Assembly: GCA_947491605.1 (NCBI GenBank)
Contig: CANLJW010000005.1
Location: forward strand, 1-52,513
DNA from: UBA7398 sp947491605
Lineage (GTDB): Bacteria > Actinomycetota > Actinomycetes > Nanopelagicales > Nanopelagicaceae
Length of the DNA: 52,513 nucleotides
Direction of reading: 5' to 3'
The first letter of the stretch is position 1. Each line of letters starts with the position of its first letter. The notes beneath the pieces were generated by a model, which saw only the letters and a list, made by a program, of their open reading frames with translations, was not told the origin of the DNA and ran no database searches. The position numbers were made by a program, and so were the translations under genes. This document shows, one piece after another, positions 17,919 to 26,547 of the stretch.

Positions 17919-18658
17919 TCAAAGTAGGTGTACTCGGTGCAAACGGAAAGATGGGCGCACAAACTGTTGCGACCATAAACGCAGCAACCGATCTTGAACT
18001 TGTTGCAGCTTTAGATCTTGGTGACTCAATCGAAACTTTAAAAAAGAGCGGCGCTGAAGTTGTAGTCGATTTCACGCATCCAGATTCAGTAATGGCTAAT
18101 CTTGAATATGCAATCAATAATGGGATTAACGTTGTAGTCGGCACGACTGGTTTTGATAGTGCGAAACTTGCAAAAGTAAAAGAGCTATTAGCAAAAAACC
18201 CTAAAGTTGGCGCGCTTATCGCCCCAAATTTTGGACTTGGCGCAGTCTTAATGATGCAATTTGCGGCACAAGCTGCAAAGCATTTTGAATCGGTAGAGAT
18301 AATTGAATTACACCATCCAAATAAAGCTGACGCCCCTAGTGGAACCGCAACTAGAACTGCAGAATTGATTACTGATGCACGTAAAGCCGCAAAGCGACCA
18401 CCGATGCCAGATGCAACCACATCTGCACTTCCTGGTGCACGAGGTGCAAAAGTTGGGGATGTGGCAATCCATTCAGTCCGGTTACGCGGTTTAGTCGCGC
18501 ATCAAGAAGTGATCCTTGGCGATCAAGGAGAGACGCTTTCAATACGTCATGATTCAATTGATAGAACTGGATTTATGCCTGGCGTTTTATTAGCCATTCA
18601 TAAAGTAGGATCGCGCCCAGGATTAACTTTTGGTCTCGAAAACTTCCTCGATTTATAG
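17915..18658 (+). CDS. dapB: 4-hydroxy-tetrahydrodipicolinate reductase
   Basis: Second step of the diaminopimelate/lysine branch after DapA, using NAD(P)H. The 247 aa protein starts with the dinucleotide loop GVLGANGKMGAQ, has VVVGTTGF, the catalytic HHPNKADAPSGTA segment and a C-terminal VRLRGLVAHQEVILG. dapA lies about 2 kb downstream, separated by azlCD and thyX, and dapF is near 40.4 kb, so lysine genes are spread over the window. The ATGA overlap with the M16 gene suggests coupling. Confidence 0.96.
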   Translation: MIKVGVLGANGKMGAQTVATINAATDLELVAALDLGDSIETLKKSGAEVVVDFTHPDSVMANLEYAINNGINVVVGTTGFDSAKLAKVKELLAKNPKVGALIAPNFGLGAVLMMQFAAQAAKHFESVEIIELHHPNKADAPSGTATRTAELITDARKAAKRPPMPDATTSALPGARGAKVGDVAIHSVRLRGLVAHQEVILGDQGETLSIRHDSIDRTGFMPGVLLAIHKVGSRPGLTFGLENFLDL

Positions 18659-18672
18659 TAGATAGGTAAAAA

Positions 18673-18918
18673 ATGATAACTATGTATACCGCTGATTGGT
18701 GCGGAGATTGCATTCGTTCGAAACGTTTGCTTGACTCATTAGAAGTTGCGTGTGATTACATTGATATTGAAGCCGATGAAGCAGCTGCCGCTAAAGTTAT
18801 TGAAATCAATGGTGGAATGCGATCAATCCCAGTCATAATATTTCCAGATGGAACTCACATGACTGAGCCATCCGATATTGATTTAAGAGCAAAGCTTGAG
18901 GCGCTAAAAATTATTTAA
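18673..18918 (+). CDS. mycoredoxin-like glutaredoxin
   Basis: Small thioredoxin-fold protein of 81 aa with the active-site motif C10-G-D-C13 near the N-terminus and the cis-proline segment RSIPVIIF. Short actinobacterial members of this family (mycoredoxin) reduce mixed disulfides with mycothiol; that role is inferred from length and phylum, and the GD dipeptide differs from the common CGYC. It starts 14 nt after dapB. Its stop codon overlaps that of the convergent azlD gene. Confidence 0.8.
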   Translation: MITMYTADWCGDCIRSKRLLDSLEVACDYIDIEADEAAAAKVIEINGGMRSIPVIIFPDGTHMTEPSDIDLRAKLEALKII

Positions 18919-19223
18919 AGCCAGTTATAAATCGCAGCGGATGTGATCGCGGCCGAGAATATAACTACTGGAAAAGGTGCCTTAAATTTAAGGGCGATTG
19001 CCGCAACCGCAACGCCTGCAATCCGTTGGTCAAAGACAATTTCAGATTTATTTGTGATTGCTTGGACGCCAACTAAGGCCGAAAGCAAAACAATTGGGAT
19101 CAAGGTGTTAATTCGTTGGACTCGCGGATTAGCTAAAAATGATTCTGGAATTGCATAGCCAAGGTATTTTAAAATATAACAAATCAAACTTGATACTAAA
19201 GTTGCTACCCACATTGCACTCAT
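18915..19223 (-). CDS. azlD: branched-chain amino acid exporter subunit AzlD
   Basis: Small hydrophobic partner of AzlC. The 102 aa product has three to four membrane segments (for example VSSLICYILKYLGYAIP and TLIPIVLLSALVGVQAI) and the family N-terminus with MWVATLVSS. Together the pair exports branched-chain amino acids or analogues. It overlaps the end of azlC by 4 nt, so it is the second gene of a two-gene unit, and its stop overlaps that of the convergent redoxin gene. Confidence 0.85.
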   Translation of the reverse strand: MSAMWVATLVSSLICYILKYLGYAIPESFLANPRVQRINTLIPIVLLSALVGVQAITNKSEIVFDQRIAGVAVAAIALKFKAPFPVVIFSAAITSAAIYNWL

Positions 19224-19897
19224 GCTTTTGGTTTCCAGCCAAAGAGAATAGCAAGTAAAACTGTTGCAATAATTGGAACGCCAGCCGGTGCAATCGGAGT
19301 AAGTATTAGCGCCATCGCTACTGCGCAGATAGCAAGTAATTTACTTTGCTTATCGATTAGCCGTGGCCAAACTAATCCCAAGAAAGCGGCTGGCACTGCA
19401 GCATCTAAACCCCAAGCTGAAGGATTACCTAGCGCCTGTGCACCAAAAGCTCCAAGTAAAGTGAATAGATTCCAAAATACAAATACCCCAATTCCAGTTG
19501 CCCAAAATCCATACCGCATTGCCGCTTCACCGCGTGGTTCTTGGGAAATTGCAACACCAGTTGATTCATCAATGGTTATCTGTGCTGCCAATAATTTCTT
19601 AAAGCCATGCACATTTAACACTGGCTTCATCCGCATTGAATAAAGTCCATTACGAAATCCAAGTAGGGATCCCGTAGTGATCGCACTCAACGCACTCCCG
19701 CCAGCGCCCATGACGCCGACAACTGCAAACTGTGATGCGCCGGAGAAAAGTAATATTGAAAAAAGTGAAGCTTGAATCACAGAGAAGCCATTTGCAACCG
19801 CAGCAGCACCGAATGCAATGCCATAAGTCCCAACCGGTAGCGCAACGCTCATTGAGTCTCGGAATACCTGCGCTTTAGATAGTGACACGCGCGCCAT
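19220..19897 (-). CDS. azlC: branched-chain amino acid exporter subunit AzlC
   Basis: Inner-membrane protein of 225 aa, family AzlC/YgaZ, with six or seven hydrophobic segments. Landmarks are GTYGIAFGAAAVANGFSV, LFSGASQFAVVGVMGAGGS, LGFRNGLYSMRMKP and QITIDESTGVA. It forms a two-gene unit with azlD, transcribed away from thyX. The thyX promoter region lies in the 52-base divergent gap. Export of leucine, isoleucine or valine is expected from the family; the substrate is not proven. Confidence 0.9.
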   Translation of the reverse strand: MARVSLSKAQVFRDSMSVALPVGTYGIAFGAAAVANGFSVIQASLFSILLFSGASQFAVVGVMGAGGSALSAITTGSLLGFRNGLYSMRMKPVLNVHGFKKLLAAQITIDESTGVAISQEPRGEAAMRYGFWATGIGVFVFWNLFTLLGAFGAQALGNPSAWGLDAAVPAAFLGLVWPRLIDKQSKLLAICAVAMALILTPIAPAGVPIIATVLLAILFGWKPKA

Positions 19898-19936
19898 TCT
19901 GCCTTATCAATCACGGAATCTAGACATTGCTCTAGA

Positions 19937-19942
19937 TAGGGT
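19937..19942 (+). promoter_or_regulatory. thyX -10 box (leaderless type)
   Basis: TAGGGT, followed by 7 nt and the GTG start of thyX at 19950. It is the same hexamer as at proS. No Shine-Dalgarno is visible. Confidence 0.5.
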
Positions 19943-19949
19943 CACGCTC

Positions 19950-20681
19950 GTGAGTGAAAATAGCGATAAAGCAGCGATCTTCCGTGATGACGTCACCGTT
20001 GAATTAGTAAAAGCAAGTGCAAGTGATGCTGATGTAATTTGGGCGGCCCGTGTCTCAACTGCGGGTGAAAATTCGTTAGATGAGATTAATCAGGACCCTT
20101 CAAAATCTGCGGGCTTAATTAATTATTTGGCGCGAGAGCGACATGGTTCACCCTTTGAACATACCTCAATGACATTTTTTATCTCTGCGCCGATCTTTGT
20201 TTTCCGTGAATTTATGCGCCACCGAATCGCTTCTTATAACGAAGAGAGTGGCCGCTATCGCGAGCTAAGTCCAGTCTTTTATCTGCCATCGAAAGAGCGC
20301 AAACTTGTACAAGTAGGCAAAACTGGCGCGTATACATTTGTTGATGGCACCGCAGAGCAATATGAAATTACAGTGAAAGCAATGAAAGAGAGTTATCTAC
20401 TTTCATATAGCAATTACCAAAAAATGTTAGAAGCGGGCGTAGCGCGCGAAGTTGCACGAGCAGTTTTACCGGTTGCGCTTTACTCATCAATGTATGTAAG
20501 TATGAATGCGCGCGCTTTAATGAATTTCTTATCGCTTCGTACCAGTCGAGAAGGCTCACATTTTCCAAGCTACCCACAACGAGAAATTGAGATGGTTGCC
20601 GAGAAAATGGAGCGACATTTTGCAGAACTTATGCCGCTCACATACGGAGCCTTTGAAAAGTCTGGGAGAATTGCACCCTAA
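19950..20681 (+). CDS. thyX: flavin-dependent thymidylate synthase
   Basis: Makes dTMP from dUMP using FAD, NADPH and methylene-tetrahydrofolate. The 243 aa product has the ThyX signature RHRIASYNEESGRY (RHRxxSxNExSxR), the RHGSPFEHTSMTF segment and the C-terminal LRTSREGSHFPSYPQREI. No thyA is seen in the window. It is followed 18 nt later by dapA, which has its own promoter-like box. The thyX-dapA-rnj-ftsK order is typical of actinobacteria. Confidence 0.95.
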   Translation: MSENSDKAAIFRDDVTVELVKASASDADVIWAARVSTAGENSLDEINQDPSKSAGLINYLARERHGSPFEHTSMTFFISAPIFVFREFMRHRIASYNEESGRYRELSPVFYLPSKERKLVQVGKTGAYTFVDGTAEQYEITVKAMKESYLLSYSNYQKMLEAGVAREVARAVLPVALYSSMYVSMNARALMNFLSLRTSREGSHFPSYPQREIEMVAEKMERHFAELMPLTYGAFEKSGRIAP

Positions 20682-20687
20682 AAGCGG

Positions 20688-20693
20688 TAGCCT
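20688..20693 (+). promoter_or_regulatory. dapA -10 box (leaderless type)
   Basis: TAGCCT lies exactly 6 nt before the dapA ATG at 20700 in the short thyX-dapA gap. No Shine-Dalgarno sequence is present. Confidence 0.5.
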
Positions 20694-20699
20694 TAGGGC

Positions 20700-21587
20700 A
20701 TGTTGATTACCCCACCATTTGGTCGGTTGCTTACCGCAATGGTTACGCCATTTAAACCTGATCTCTCAATTGATTGGGCTGGCGTAGAAAAGTTAGCTAA
20801 CCATTTAATTAGTACCGGACATGATGGCATCGTGGTTAATGGCACGACCGGTGAAGCGCCAACGACTAGTGATGATGAGAAACTTGAAATAATTAAGGTT
20901 GTTAAAAAAGCGGTAGCAGGGAAAGCAAAAGTAGTTGCTGGCGCAGGAAACAATGAAACTTCACACTCAGTTGAACAAGCAAAGTGGGCAGCAAATGCTG
21001 GCGCTGATGGCTTATTAGTAGTGACTCCTTATTACAACAAGCCGCCACAAGCTGGAATTGAAGCCCATTTTCGCGCAATGGCAGATGCAACTGAGCTTCC
21101 AGTGATGATGTATGACATTCCAGGAAGAACTGGAGTTCAAATTGAACCAGACACGATTGTTAAATTAGCAGAGCATCCAAGAATTGCTGCACTAAAAGAT
21201 GCCAAAGGCGATGTAGCTTCAACTTCATGGGTAATTAAACGTTCTGGAATTCCAGTCTATTCAGGTGACGACATTTTGAACTTACCATTGCTTGCTGTCG
21301 GAGCAGTTGGCTTTGTTTCTGTATGTGGCCACACCGTAGGTAAAGAATTGCGCGAAATGTTAGATGCTTGGTTTAGCGGTAATGCGCACCGTGCTACTGA
21401 AATTCATCAACAGCTGCTTCCGGTTTATACCGGGACTTTCCGCACACAAGGTGCGATTCTCACGAAGGCAGCTATGACACTGATGGGACTCCCTGGCGGA
21501 GTTGTAAGACTTCCACTTGTAAACGCAACTGCGTCACAAATTGAGCAACTTCGTGAGGATTTAAAACTCGGAGGCGTTAAAGTTTGA
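20700..21587 (+). CDS. dapA: 4-hydroxy-tetrahydrodipicolinate synthase
   Basis: Condenses aspartate semialdehyde with pyruvate at the head of the diaminopimelate/lysine branch. The 295 aa TIM-barrel protein has the substrate loop NGTTGEAPTTSDDEK, the YYNKPPQAGI segment, the catalytic tyrosine in MYDIPGRTGV and the Schiff-base lysine in AALKDAKGD. It is the canonical copy; a second family member at 32488-33396 belongs to the hydroxyproline cluster. The end overlaps the RNase J start. Confidence 0.95.
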   Translation: MLITPPFGRLLTAMVTPFKPDLSIDWAGVEKLANHLISTGHDGIVVNGTTGEAPTTSDDEKLEIIKVVKKAVAGKAKVVAGAGNNETSHSVEQAKWAANAGADGLLVVTPYYNKPPQAGIEAHFRAMADATELPVMMYDIPGRTGVQIEPDTIVKLAEHPRIAALKDAKGDVASTSWVIKRSGIPVYSGDDILNLPLLAVGAVGFVSVCGHTVGKELREMLDAWFSGNAHRATEIHQQLLPVYTGTFRTQGAILTKAAMTLMGLPGGVVRLPLVNATASQIEQLREDLKLGGVKV

Positions 21588-23266
21588 ATCATCCCCACCC
21601 AGATTTAGGTTTACCAACAAAGTTAGTTGCTGGTGGATTGCGAATAGTTGCGCTTGGCGGTCTCGGCGAAATCGGCCGCAATATGACGGTGTTCGAAAGC
21701 GATGGCAAATTACTTATTGTTGATTGCGGAGTTTTGTTTCCGGAGGAGAATCAACCCGGGATTGATTTAATCTTGCCGGATTTTTCTTACATTAGAGAGC
21801 GCTTAAATGATATTGAGGCGATCTTCTTAACCCATGGTCATGAAGACCACATTGGTGCAGTTCCATACTTATTGCGCGAACGTGGTGACATTCCGGTTAT
21901 TGGAACAGCGCTAACAATCGCATTTATTAAATCAAAATTAAAGGAACGTCGAATCACTGCCATTACTCGTGAAGTCAAAGCCGGCATGCGTGAGAAAATT
22001 GGTCCGTTCTCGATGGAATATGTTGCAGTAAACCACTCAATCCCGGATGCACTTGCTGTTGCAATTACTACGAAAGCTGGAACGATTTTACATACTGGCG
22101 ATTTTAAAATGGATCAATTACCGCTCGATGGTCGCATTACTGACCTCGCAACATTTGCGCGATTAGGAGCAGAAGGTGTTGATCTTTTTATGGTCGACTC
22201 GACAAATGCTGATATTCCTGGCTTCACTACTTCCGAACGCGAAATTATGCCAGCGCTCGATCGCGTCTTTAGAAGCACGCGCCGTCGGGTTGTGGTTGCA
22301 TCATTTGCGTCACACGTTCATCGGATTCAACAGATTATTAATACTGCCGAATCACATAAGCGCAAAGTTATATTTATGGGTCGCTCGATGGTTCGCAATA
22401 TGAATTTAGCTGCGGAGATGGGTTACTTAACAATTCCTAGCGGAGTTCTTATTGATGAAAAAGAGATGGATAACCACGGCGATAACTTGGTATTAATTTG
22501 CACTGGCTCCCAAGGCGAACCGTTAGCGGCGTTATCAAGAATGGCAAATGGTGATCACCAAATTCGAGTTGGTGAAGGTGACACCGTTGTTTTAGCTTCA
22601 TCCTTGATTCCTGGAAATGAAAATCCGGTTTATCGCGTAATAAATGAGCTAACGCGATTCGGTGCTCGCGTTGTGCATAAAGCGAACGCGCTAGTTCACG
22701 TATCTGGACATGCCGCTGCAGGGGAGTTGTTATATTGCTACAACATTGTTAAGCCAAAACATGTTATGCCTATCCACGGCGAATGGCGACATATGCGAGC
22801 TAATGCCGAACTTGCGATTCAAACTGGAGTTGCCCGAAAAAATACGGTGATTGTAGAAAATGGCATTGTAATTGACATGGTTGATCATAAAGTTGCGGTT
22901 GTTGGTTCGGTACCTTGCGGATTCGTTTATGTTGATGGCCAGAGCATCGGTGACATTACCGAAAGCTCGCTAAAAGATAGACGAATATTGGGTGAAGAAG
23001 GATTCATCTCAGTAATTGTGGTAATCGATTCTCAAACTGGAAAAATTGTTGCTGGACCAGATATTCATGCGCGCGGTTTTGCTGAAGATACTGCGCTATT
23101 TGATGAAGTGAAATCTAGAATTGAGAAAGCTCTTGCTGCTGCAGTTACTGAAGGAATTAACGGCACGCACCAACTTTCACAAATAATGCGAAAAACTGTT
23201 GGCAGTTGGGTAGGCGGCGAACATCGCCGACGTCCGATGATTGTTCCTGTTGTTATAGAAGTATGA
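21584..23266 (+). CDS. rnj: ribonuclease J
   Basis: Metallo-beta-lactamase fold RNase with 5'-3' exo- and endonuclease activity in RNA maturation and decay. The 560 aa product has the HGHEDHIGAVPYLL metal motif, LHTGDFKMD, the beta-CASP motifs (STNADIPGFTTSE, SHVHRIQQI, HVSGHAAAGEL) and a C-terminal domain. I chose TTG 21584: its TTGA overlaps the dapA stop, and GGAGG at 21570-21574 gives 9 nt spacing. The run from dapA is therefore coupled. Confidence 0.94.
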   Translation: MNHPHPDLGLPTKLVAGGLRIVALGGLGEIGRNMTVFESDGKLLIVDCGVLFPEENQPGIDLILPDFSYIRERLNDIEAIFLTHGHEDHIGAVPYLLRERGDIPVIGTALTIAFIKSKLKERRITAITREVKAGMREKIGPFSMEYVAVNHSIPDALAVAITTKAGTILHTGDFKMDQLPLDGRITDLATFARLGAEGVDLFMVDSTNADIPGFTTSEREIMPALDRVFRSTRRRVVVASFASHVHRIQQIINTAESHKRKVIFMGRSMVRNMNLAAEMGYLTIPSGVLIDEKEMDNHGDNLVLICTGSQGEPLAALSRMANGDHQIRVGEGDTVVLASSLIPGNENPVYRVINELTRFGARVVHKANALVHVSGHAAAGELLYCYNIVKPKHVMPIHGEWRHMRANAELAIQTGVARKNTVIVENGIVIDMVDHKVAVVGSVPCGFVYVDGQSIGDITESSLKDRRILGEEGFISVIVVIDSQTGKIVAGPDIHARGFAEDTALFDEVKSRIEKALAAAVTEGINGTHQLSQIMRKTVGSWVGGEHRRRPMIVPVVIEV

Positions 23267-23301
23267 CGGCGAGCCAAACTGCTTAGGATTTCGCTTTCTA
23301 A

Positions 23302-23307
23302 TACGAT
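23302..23307 (+). promoter_or_regulatory. candidate ftsK -10 box
   Basis: TACGAT lies 8 nt before the ftsK ATG at 23316, one base longer than the usual leaderless spacing here. There is no Shine-Dalgarno sequence. Confidence 0.4.
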
Positions 23308-23315
23308 TAACGCTT

Positions 23316-25679
23316 ATGGCTAAAAAGAAAAGTACTAAATCAAGTGGGTTCTTAGGCGGGATTGCTCGCGCCTTATCTGCTATTTGGCGGGCCATCGCTA
23401 AAGCACTTGGTGCAGTAATTAGATTTGTTTCCAGAGGTGTTAAAGATTTAGATCCAGCCCACCAGCGCGATGGCTTTGCCCTTCTACTTTTTATAGCTGG
23501 CGTTCTTGCAGCAGCAACAACGTGGTGGCATCTAGATAATTTCTTCGGCCGCGCCATGCACTCATTCTTTTACGGTGGCGTTGGGCGACTTGCGATGGCA
23601 ACTCCATTAGTACTTTGCTATTTTGCTTTTAGATTATTTAGAAATCCAACAGATAAAGCGGCTAATGGCAGGATAACAATTGGCTCGTTGTTACTAATAT
23701 TCTCAAGCGCAGCGTTAGCGCATATATTTAACGGTTCAGCTGGAACTGGGGCTACCGCTATGCGCCATGGTGGCGGTTGGATTGGCTATGGAGTTTCAAC
23801 TCCATTGAAGTATGTAGTTATATCTTCGACGTTAACAACCTTCATCCTTTTCTTATTTTTAGGTTTTGGGTTGTTGGTAGTAACTGCAACGCCAGTCTCC
23901 GAAGTTTTTGCGTTAATAAAAAGATTATTTAGCGGCGCAAGTTCTAAAGTTGGTAGCGCGGTTGCCGATCGGCGTGAGCGCAAAATGGAAGAATTCGAAA
24001 TCTCAGAATCACCGCCTTTCGAATCGCCATTAGTGGTTCAACATCTTGACCATGGCGACTACGACAAAGATTCAGATGAAGATTCCGAGTTAGATGAAGA
24101 GAGCTTTGATGAGGAGTTCACCGTTGAAATTCCGGTAGCTACCGGGACGGCTGATGGAAACCCACTTCCAACTCCAACAAAACCGTTACGTCCAGTACAA
24201 ATGGTGCTCGCCTCAGATGATACTTACGAGCTGCCATCTATGGATTTGTTACGAACTGGCCCAGCTTCAAAAACTAAAAGCAAAGCCAATGATTTGATTG
24301 TTGCTGCGTTAACAGAAGTTTTCAAACAGTTCGATATTGATGCAGAAGTAACTGGTTTTATGCGTGGGCCGACTGTGACACGTTATGAAGTAGAACTGGG
24401 TTCCGGAGTTAAAGTTGAAGCAATTACGGCGCTTGGGAAAAATATTTCATATGCCGTAGCAAGTAGTGATGTGCGAATCCTCTCGCCAATCCCTGGAAAA
24501 TCTGCGGTAGGAATTGAAATTCCTAATACTGACCGTGAAATAGTTTCGCTCGGTGATGTGTTGCGCTCTGGTGTTGCTGGAAACGATCATCATCCGATGT
24601 TAGTTGCACTTGGTAAAGATGTTGAAGGCGCATTTATCTGTGCAAATTTAGCAAAAATGCCGCATTTATTGGTGGCAGGTGCTACCGGTGCTGGTAAATC
24701 TTCAATGATTAACTCACTTGTTACTTCAATTTTAATGCGTTCCACTCCAAATGAAGTTCGGATGATTTTGATTGATCCTAAGCGAGTCGAGCTCACTGCC
24801 TACGACGGGGTCCCACATTTAATTGCACCGATTATCACGAACCCAAAGAAGGCAGCTGAATCACTTGCTTGGGTAGTTCGCGAAATGGATATGCGATATG
24901 ACGATCTCTCTACATATGGATTCCGTCATATTGATGATTTCAACAAAGCTGTTAGAACAGGAAAATTAGCAAACCCTAATTCGTCTGATCGACCACTTGA
25001 GCCATACCCGTATCTACTTGTTGTTATAGATGAACTTGCTGATTTAATGATGGTTGCAGCAAGAGATGTAGAAGATTGCATCGTACGTATTACTCAATTA
25101 GCGCGTGCTGCTGGAATTCATCTCGTTATTGCAACCCAACGCCCTAGCGTTGATATCGTTACTGGTCTAATTAAAGCGAACGTACCTTCTAGACTTTCGT
25201 TTGCAACCAGCAGCTTGGCAGATTCACGAGTCATTCTAGATACACCTGGCGCAGAGAAATTAGTCGGTCAAGGTGATGCATTATTCCTGCCAATGGGCGC
25301 GAGTAAAGCAATGCGTATCCAAGGCGCATATGTTTCGGAGCGAGAGATTGAAGCTGTTGTAAATCATGTTAAATCGCAACTTGCACCGGTATATCGAGAA
25401 GATATTCTCGCGCCGGTCCGAACTAGAGCGGTAATTGAAGATGACATCGGTGATGATATGGATTTGTTATTACAAGCGGTTGAGTTAGTTATTGGAACGC
25501 AATTCGGTTCGACTTCAATGTTGCAACGTAAGTTGAGAATTGGTTTTGCTAAAGCGGGACGGTTGATGGATTTGATGGAGAGCCGTGGAATTGTTGGACC
25601 ATCCGAAGGATCGAAGGCTCGGACGGTATTGGTAAAACCCGAAGACCTTGCGGGAGTGTTGGCCGTACTCCAGGGGTGA
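23316..25679 (+). CDS. ftsK: DNA translocase FtsK
   Basis: Septum-located ATPase that pumps chromosome DNA during division. The 787 aa protein has four N-terminal membrane helices (between about residues 45 and 195), an acidic linker, a RecA-like motor with Walker A GATGAGKS and the ATQRPSVDIVTGLIKANVPSR segment, and a C-terminal winged-helix gamma domain (FGSTSMLQRKLRIGFAKAGRLM). The linker is short compared with E. coli. It is followed by the RodZ-like gene after a 95-base gap. Confidence 0.96.
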   Translation: MAKKKSTKSSGFLGGIARALSAIWRAIAKALGAVIRFVSRGVKDLDPAHQRDGFALLLFIAGVLAAATTWWHLDNFFGRAMHSFFYGGVGRLAMATPLVLCYFAFRLFRNPTDKAANGRITIGSLLLIFSSAALAHIFNGSAGTGATAMRHGGGWIGYGVSTPLKYVVISSTLTTFILFLFLGFGLLVVTATPVSEVFALIKRLFSGASSKVGSAVADRRERKMEEFEISESPPFESPLVVQHLDHGDYDKDSDEDSELDEESFDEEFTVEIPVATGTADGNPLPTPTKPLRPVQMVLASDDTYELPSMDLLRTGPASKTKSKANDLIVAALTEVFKQFDIDAEVTGFMRGPTVTRYEVELGSGVKVEAITALGKNISYAVASSDVRILSPIPGKSAVGIEIPNTDREIVSLGDVLRSGVAGNDHHPMLVALGKDVEGAFICANLAKMPHLLVAGATGAGKSSMINSLVTSILMRSTPNEVRMILIDPKRVELTAYDGVPHLIAPIITNPKKAAESLAWVVREMDMRYDDLSTYGFRHIDDFNKAVRTGKLANPNSSDRPLEPYPYLLVVIDELADLMMVAARDVEDCIVRITQLARAAGIHLVIATQRPSVDIVTGLIKANVPSRLSFATSSLADSRVILDTPGAEKLVGQGDALFLPMGASKAMRIQGAYVSEREIEAVVNHVKSQLAPVYREDILAPVRTRAVIEDDIGDDMDLLLQAVELVIGTQFGSTSMLQRKLRIGFAKAGRLMDLMESRGIVGPSEGSKARTVLVKPEDLAGVLAVLQG

Positions 25680-25712
25680 TTTCTCTGCTATTAACCCGAT
25701 ATTCATGAACCG

Positions 25713-25728
25713 AGGTTGATTCAAACCT
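25713..25728 (+). other. small hairpin between ftsK and the RodZ-like gene
   Basis: AGGTT-GATTCA-AACCT is a perfect 5-base stem with a 6-base loop. It lacks a T-run, so it is not a classical terminator. The rest of the 95-base gap holds nothing recognisable apart from a weak AAGG-type ribosome site just before ATG 25775. Confidence 0.3.
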
Positions 25729-25774
25729 GGTAATTCCCGTAGGCTAATCATTCCCCGATCGTGAAGGTTAAAAA

Positions 25775-26497
25775 ATGTCATTAGGTTCCGCGCTAAAGAG
25801 TGCACGTACTGCAGCGGGATTATCCGTGGAAGAACTTGCAGCGCGTACCAGAATTCGCGGAGCGCTAATCAAAGATTTAGAAAATGATAATTTTGTAAAT
25901 TGCGGCGGCGACACTTATGCCCGCGGCCATATTCGAGCAATTGCCAGAATTCTTGAGATAGATGGTGCTCAACTTTTATCAGAATTTACTGAATCTTTTG
26001 CACCGGAAGAACGGCCAATGATGGATTTGCTAGTGGAAAATAGCGCAGCAAGACCACCTCGCGAAAAGAAACCAATTTCTTGGAAGGCGCTTTCTGGAAT
26101 TGCTGCTTCCATAGTCGTAGTTGTTGCTTCGGTGCAGTTTGTTGTTGTCATAAATAAATCAAATGAGGGCGTTAAGCCACTTGCACTTAGCGTAACTGCA
26201 CCAGAAACGAAAGATCCTGCGGTTGCCACAAAAGTAAACGGGGTAAATTTAATTTTAACTGGAGTCAGTGGCGTTTCTTGGATTGGTATTTTTGACAGTT
26301 CAAACAACCAGATTTATAGTGGCCGCATTTCCAAAGGTGAATCCCAAGTTTTTACAGATAATCAATCCTTATATGTTGTAATCGGAAATGCTGGAGCGAT
26401 TAATGTAAATCTAAATGGTGCAGATTTAGGCGTAACTGGCGCGGTAGGTGAAGTTGTGCGGATGCAATTCACTCCAACTGGGTCGACCCAAGGCTAA
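25775..26497 (+). CDS. RodZ-like membrane protein with N-terminal HTH domain
   Basis: The 240 aa protein has an Xre-type helix-turn-helix (residues 1-70, LKSARTAAGLSVEELAARTRI), a single membrane helix (about residues 108-128, IAASIVVVVASVQFVVVI) and an extracytoplasmic C-terminal domain resembling DUF4115. This is the RodZ plan, in which the HTH contacts the cell-shape machinery. It lies between ftsK and rimO as in other actinobacteria. A role in cell shape or division is inferred; actinobacterial members lacking MreB contacts may differ. Confidence 0.8.
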   Translation: MSLGSALKSARTAAGLSVEELAARTRIRGALIKDLENDNFVNCGGDTYARGHIRAIARILEIDGAQLLSEFTESFAPEERPMMDLLVENSAARPPREKKPISWKALSGIAASIVVVVASVQFVVVINKSNEGVKPLALSVTAPETKDPAVATKVNGVNLILTGVSGVSWIGIFDSSNNQIYSGRISKGESQVFTDNQSLYVVIGNAGAINVNLNGADLGVTGAVGEVVRMQFTPTGSTQG

Positions 26498-26534
26498 TCC
26501 TTAGTTTCGCCACAATTACTTCTCGCTTTACAAG

Positions 26535-26540
26535 TACTAT
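26535..26540 (+). promoter_or_regulatory. rimO -10 box (leaderless type)
   Basis: TACTAT is followed by 7 nt and ATG 26548. It is one of the closest matches to TATAAT-like boxes in the window. Confidence 0.55.
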
Positions 26541-26547
26541 TCGCCAA

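Noticed and set aside
25713..25728. tRNA T-arm remnant or terminator after ftsK
   Set aside because: The 5-pair hairpin has no acceptor or anticodon arm around it and no T-run, so it is kept only as an unexplained small hairpin.
26265..26285. GTCAGTG inside the RodZ-like gene as a further PafBC promoter
   Set aside because: The hexamer 8 bases downstream is TGGATT, not TANNNT, and the site lies inside a coding region. Similar GTCGGTG hits near 327 and 3215 also lack the -10 box.
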